A DNA stretch of 64,000 bases. It comes from Phylloscopus collybita (taxonomy: Eukaryota; Chordata; Aves; Passeriformes; Phylloscopidae). How positions within the stretch are numbered: the first letter of the stretch is position 1; the number at the start of each line of letters is the position of its first letter. This document shows, piece by piece, positions 59,573 through 64,000 of the stretch. The position numbers were made by a program, and so were the translations under genes. The stretch is from positions 16,217,501 through 16,281,500 of the forward strand of contig JAJNNQ010000009.1 of the NCBI GenBank assembly GCA_027886175.1, given 5' to 3'. The notes beneath the pieces are model-generated. The model searched no databases. It was not told where the DNA came from and saw only the letters and a program-made list of their open reading frames with translations.

Positions 59573-61839
59573 TGTCATTAATGAGAAGAAAAGCAATAGA
59601 CAAACCCAAACATCATCATATTGAGTATAAAAACAGATTACAAGGGTGAACAGAGTCCCCAAAACAGACAATTACATCATATAAGTAAGGTTCTGGAAGT
59701 ACAGCTTCCAGCAGTACTGCTGTTCCTTTTAAGCCATGTGGGTATCAACAGCTGGGTTAAACAAAGCAATGGGCCAGGAAGCTAAATTTTTTCTTGGAAT
59801 CACTATCCAGCACAATTAATAATACCTGGAATGGACAACTGTCCATCACATTGCTGTTGTCAGAGACAGGATAATTAAAGAGGATGGAATTTGACAAATT
59901 CTACTGTCTACTCCATTCAGGACCAAGAGCCTTCCTCAGTTTCAAACCTGTTTGCAAATTTGACCTCACTTTATAGCCCATCTGTCATCATATGACTCTT
60001 ACAGCAGAAAGAGAGACAGCATTTGAAGGTCAAGCAGAAGAAAGAGATCCTATTTTGAATGTTCCAATATCATGTGCTCCACAGACTGCATGAAGTTTGG
60101 ATTAACATTTTTATCATTCCTAAGAATTTAAGAGCCTGGTTCAGAACCAGGCTGAGCTCTCACCTGTTTTCAACTGTGTCCTCAGTGTCCAATCTCTGAA
60201 GAAGCCAGAAATGGGCATGAATATATGATGCCACCTCCATTTGAAGTCCTTGCCTTACCTTGGCTATTTCTAGTTGATGAGATAGTCTGTTCTTGATGCT
60301 GTTTGCCTATTTCGTTACTCTCAACAGATCTCTCTTCCTATTACTTCCTCCATATAACCCTGAACCATCATAAATCTTTTTTTTCCTAAATGAGTACCCA
60401 AGAACTCATCAGATTTTCACAATACATGTTCCCTAAACAGTATCTTAAACTTAGCAGTTTCCAACCCCATAGGTGTGCTGTGAAACACTGCACGAGTTCT
60501 GAAAGAAGCAAGGATCAAGTGAGTAGAGCTAGCACAGGTGCATTGTTGTATCTCCAGCCTCGAGGATAAAGTTGCGCTCAATCCACGTTATCAGAGGTAC
60601 ACAATTTTTACTCTTTAACCAGAAAGAGTATTGGTCATTATCTACAATAGAAGTCATGAGTCACAAAACATACAGTGTAACAGAATTCCTTATGCCACCA
60701 GGAATGGTCTGAGAATCCATCCATAACAGTCTGAGTGAAGAAAAGACTGAGCAAAGGAAAATTAAACAGACCCTCTAGAAGCTTCTTCGTATTAATTCAC
60801 TTGGAAAACTTGGACATGCAGTCTTGAAAGTCAACTATTCTGGAGGGGTGAGGAAGGTCTCCAAAGGAATTTGGTCACCAAAAATTATGTTCTGGTCTCA
60901 AAGGCAACTTACTTCGTTGAGGATACCCTGGAGACCAGCCCAGGTAGCTACTATGCGTCTTTAAGAGTATTCTGTGTGACCCAGTCATTTACAGGTGCAT
61001 TCCTGCCACACTCTGAAAGACTAACTAAATGACTGGCAATAGGAACAAGGTGGAAAAAATAACCAGTGCATGAAGAAAGCATGTCCAAATGATCAATACT
61101 ATGAAAGGCACAGTTATTCATATTTACTAATAACTGAAAGCTGACATGCTATAGGTAATAAGAATGTGAAATCTGCTGACTACAGAGGACTATTTAGGGT
61201 AGTCAAGACTACAAAGGATTGTGAGGAACTCCAGAAGGACCTTTAAAAAACTAGGTAATTGGACAACCTGACAGCAGATGAAATTCACAGTGAAAAAAGT
61301 GCAGAGTAGGGTACACTAGAAGGAACAAATTTAAAGCCACTTGTACATACTGATGGGTTCTGAATTAGTTATAACCTCTCAGGAAAAAAGATGCAAGATT
61401 CATCACAGGCACTTCAATGAAGACATTTGCTCAATACACATGAGGGGTCAGAAAAAGTGAACAGGATGCCATGATGTATTGAGAAGGGAATACAGAATAT
61501 GAAAAATATTAATATACTGCCATTTATATTGCCATCACTGCAAATTAATGACATATACTCCCCTTGAATACATTACCTCTATCAAGAAGGACATTAAAAA
61601 ATAGTCCAAAGGACATCAAGGATAAACACCCTCCTGTATCACAGGAAAAGAGGGTTTTTAAAACAGCTGGAAAAGAAAGTTTCCTTGCAGGACGATTATT
61701 CCACTGTCATTCATGTCAGCCTGGATCCTCTGAATAAGTGCAGAATACCTAACAACAGAAACAAGATACCAGGCCAGGAAGACCTTGACCTTTTTCACAG
61801 AACAGTGCCCATGCTTTTAATTAGAATCTTTAAAAATAG

Positions 61840-62905
61840 CTACCTGTTTTTCAGAGAAAACAGTAACAGAGGCAGGTGACTTAGTGACCATGCACACAAG
61901 TAAGGCTGAGGTACTCCACACCTTCTTTGATCCAGTCTTCACCAAAAAGGTGCTCCAGGCCTCAGCACTGAGAGGCAGAGTTGGAGAAGGGGAAGTGCAG
62001 CAGTGGAAGAGGACTGACTCAGGTATCTCAGGAAAACTGAGCCCACAGGCATCCATGGGACCTGGCAGGCTGCATCCAAGGGTGCTCACTTGCAAGGGGC
62101 CTTTGAAAGGAGAAGGACAGGCCCCCAAGAACTGGCAGAAGGCAAATCTTGTACCTGTCTTCAGACAGAAGTAGGAACCTCCTGAAATTCAACAAGAACA
62201 AAGCCCTCCCCTGCATTTGGGAAGGAATACACATTACAGGCTGGGCTTCACTGGGAAGCAGGCCAGTGGAAAGTCTTGGTGTGTATGGAGCTGAACATGA
62301 GCCAGCAGGGTGCACTGGCAGCAAAGGCCAGAGGTTTCCTCGGCTGTGCGAGCAGGACTACAGCCAGCACAGAGAAGGGAAGATTGCCCTGCACAGTACT
62401 CATCAAACCACATCCAGATTATCACAAACCCCACCCACAAATACAAGAAACACATCCATGAACCAAGGCAAATTTCAGCAGAGGGTTTCAAGACTGGTTG
62501 GGGTCTGGAGCACCACACCTGTGGGGAGAAGCTGAAGGAACAAGGCATGTTTTGCCTGGGAAGATGGCTTTGAGGGCACCTACCAACAGTCCCCTAGCAC
62601 CTGTGAGGAAGGTCACTGAAGAGATGAAGCTGAGGTCTTTACAGCAGAGCATGACAGCACAGACAACAATGGGCCTAAGGTAAAATAAGAGAGGTTCAGA
62701 CAGGATACAGAGTAAAACCTTTCCCTGTAAGGACAGTCCACCATTAGAATGAGCTGGTCTTAAAGGTTGTTTCATTTGTTCAGAGACTTTGAAGTTTCAA
62801 CTGGGTCAGCACCTGAGCAACCTGGTCTAACCTGGCCACACTGTGTGAGGTTGGACAAGATATCTACTGAAGACTCTTTCAGACCAATTTATCCTATGAT
62901 GCCCT
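61840..62905 (+). mobile_element. CR1 non-LTR retrotransposon, 5'-truncated with internal deletion, plus strand
   Basis: Pieces of CR1 ORF2 appear in the correct order on the + strand. Around 61,860-61,950 is the linker before the reverse transcriptase ('KAEVLHTFFDPVFTKKV'). At 62,060-62,160 the start of the reverse transcriptase follows ('GRLHPRVL' then 'NWQKANLVPVF'). The sequence then jumps at about 62,163 directly to a later part ('LLKFNKNKA', then 'ELNMSQQGALAAKARGFLGC' at 62,286-62,345). The catalytic palm, including the motif C aspartates, is therefore deleted. From 62,480 to 62,900 the C-terminal region and 3' end are traceable at nucleotide level only, through several frameshifts. 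The tail ends near 'cctatgatg' at about 62,900. The left boundary is approximate. Confidence 0.88.
61884..62535 (+). pseudogene. CR1 ORF2 remnant with deleted catalytic core
   Basis: At least three frames carry the homologous pieces: 61,884-62,174 holds the region before and into the reverse transcriptase, 62,149-62,280 holds the segment starting 'LLKFNKNKA', and 62,276-62,461 holds 'LNMSQQGALAAKARGFLGC'. The frames overlap, which shows a deletion junction near 62,163 and a further frameshift near 62,280. ORF2 normally encodes an endonuclease and a reverse transcriptase; here neither active centre is present. No product is expected. Confidence 0.85.
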
Positions 62906-62907
62906 AA

Positions 62908-63058
62908 GTATCACCACCTCTGGAGGTGTTCAGAAAGCAGGTAGGTGTGGCATTTGGGGACTTGATTTAGTGGTGAAAATGGCAGTACTGGGTTAATGGT
63001 GGACTCAATGATCTCAGAAGTCTTTTCCAAACTTAAGTATTTAAGGATTCTAAGTCAT
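62908..63058 (+). mobile_element. Second CR1 3' end, plus strand, abutting the first
   Basis: Directly after the first CR1 tail a second CR1 3' end begins: 'ctggaggtgttcagaaagca' followed by 'ggcatttggggacttgattt', 'agtggtgaaaatggcagtac' and 'ggactcaatgatctcagaag', then 'tcttttccaaacttaagtat'. These correspond to the last roughly 150 bases of the other common CR1 3'-end type, which encodes the final ORF2 residues and carries the short untranslated tail. The first copy has a different tail, so this is a separate insertion or a chimera and not a continuation. Confidence 0.85.
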
Positions 63059-63059
63059 T

Positions 63060-64000
63060 CTTTTTTCTGTCATAATTACAACATGGTGAAGGAGCTCATT
63101 TATAGTAAGTATCCAAATACCGGGAAAGCCAAGGAAATTACATTTCTACATGGCACCAAAACCTTATGAATTTCAAACTACAGCAGCAAGCACATCTCTG
63201 GACAGGGTATTTTTCCTCAAGTTTCCATCTGTTCTCTTCCGTCTACTTCAGTTTTATATGGCCCCCATTAACCACAACATCTCAACATCATCTTTTTTCA
63301 CTGCATTTCAGAACCATGATTATCTTTACAATGACGAAATTAGTAAATTCACTTCCATGTGTGATTGCTTGCTTTTCCTCCCAGTTCTTGCCATGGATCA
63401 TTAAGTTTTCCATTGTCAAAAGCTTGTACCTTGTATATGTTCACAACAAAGGCTTGTTCATAAATTGGAAATTTTGATATATAGTCAAATAACACTCTAA
63501 ATAACAAGACAGAGAGTAGAAAAATCATGGAATCCAGAAAACTCAAAATTTCATTCACACATTTTCCTTATTTTATTTTACTCTGATGCACTACTTTGTA
63601 TTAGTGATAGCTTAAAGATGAAATGTCATCTTTAATTTTTGATTTCCTTAGCATTTTAATGGTCTTCAGGTTTCATCATACACATCATGACATTGAAAAA
63701 GAATGGTTTCTTAACACATTCTCTTTTTTAAAAAAATCTAGTATTACTAGAAATAAAATACTGTTTTTACAGAGTACCTCAGCAGGAAACATTTTACCCC
63801 TATTTTACCATCGTTCTTATAATTTATCTACATTCAAAATTCTGAACTTCCCACCGATATCAAACACAATCAAAATCTATGATACAGTATAAAAATGTGG
63901 ATTTGCTTTGACTTGCAGTAGTGACTCAGCAACAATGAAGCTGTGCAAGTGTTGTTTCCTTGAAACCAACACTCTATTGGCACAAAACTGGCTTTGTTCA
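63060..64000. other. Non-coding region with no recognised gene (right end)
   Basis: AT-rich sequence, continuing past the window edge. Open frames up to about 100 codons show no recognisable domain. No repeat family is identified beyond the CR1 tail on its left. Confidence 0.55.

Larger units (their letters stand above)
57490..61830. other. Non-coding region with no recognised gene
   Basis: No gene, RNA or element recognised, apart from the TA-rich microsatellite at 59.39-59.46 kb and an AAC-rich stretch at 59.51-59.57 kb. The part 61.0-61.8 kb upstream of the plus-strand CR1 could contain further decayed CR1 sequence, since its left edge is not sharp, but I could not align it to ORF2. Confidence 0.55.

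Noticed and set aside
59388..59671. Minus frames rich in Tyr-Ile and hydrophobic residues suggesting membrane proteins
   Set aside because: They are produced by the TA microsatellite and the A/C-rich stretch next to it.

Overview
The window is AT-rich vertebrate nuclear DNA, most likely from a bird. Eight 60-base lines counted by hand and pooled (480 bases) give A 164, T 132, C 91, G 93, about 38% GC. The best taxonomic evidence is several decayed copies of CR1, the main non-LTR retrotransposon of birds and other sauropsids. They keep recognisable CR1 ORF2 protein pieces and CR1-type 3' ends. CR1 density is low, there are no Alu or L1 sequences, and short remnants of old amniote repeats (MIR-like, L3/CR1-like tails) are present. 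This fits an avian macrochromosome better than a turtle, crocodilian or mammal, but the species cannot be named.

I find no protein-coding gene, tRNA, rRNA, CRISPR array or prokaryotic feature. Open frames are short (longest 142 codons), overlap freely on both strands and show no domain I recognise. The only protein similarity I can support is to CR1 ORF2. The window is best read as intergenic DNA or the inside of a very large intron. A mild excess of A over T on the + strand would fit a host transcript on the - strand, but that sample is small.

Layout. 1-7.1 kb: unique sequence with a purine tract, a (CTG)7 run and an old palindromic repeat tail near 6.2 kb. 7.1-14.6 kb: an MIR-like remnant, a pyrimidine-rich stretch at 8.1-8.8 kb, a possible minus-strand exon near 10.2 kb, a 15-bp minisatellite at 13.7 kb and a small CpG-dense, GC-box-containing patch at 14.3-14.6 kb. 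14.6-37 kb: mostly featureless AT-rich DNA with small tandem duplications. 37-41 kb: three complex AT-rich blocks that resemble conserved non-coding elements, interleaved with old repeat tails. 41-52.5 kb: featureless apart from simple repeats, an adjacent pair of palindromes at 45.0 kb and an L3-like tail at 47.9 kb. 52.5-63.1 kb: the CR1-rich part, with minus-strand copies at 52.56-52.78 and 56.60-57.48 kb, plus-strand copies at 61.84-62.90 and 62.91-63.06 kb, an 18-bp minisatellite at 54.5 kb and a TA-rich microsatellite at 59.4 kb. 63.1-64 kb: nothing recognised.

No genes act together here. Most interesting are two CR1 copies that both lost the middle of their reverse transcriptase region, two CR1 3' ends abutting in the same orientation, the CpG-dense patch at 14.4 kb, and the possible regulatory blocks at 37-41 kb.
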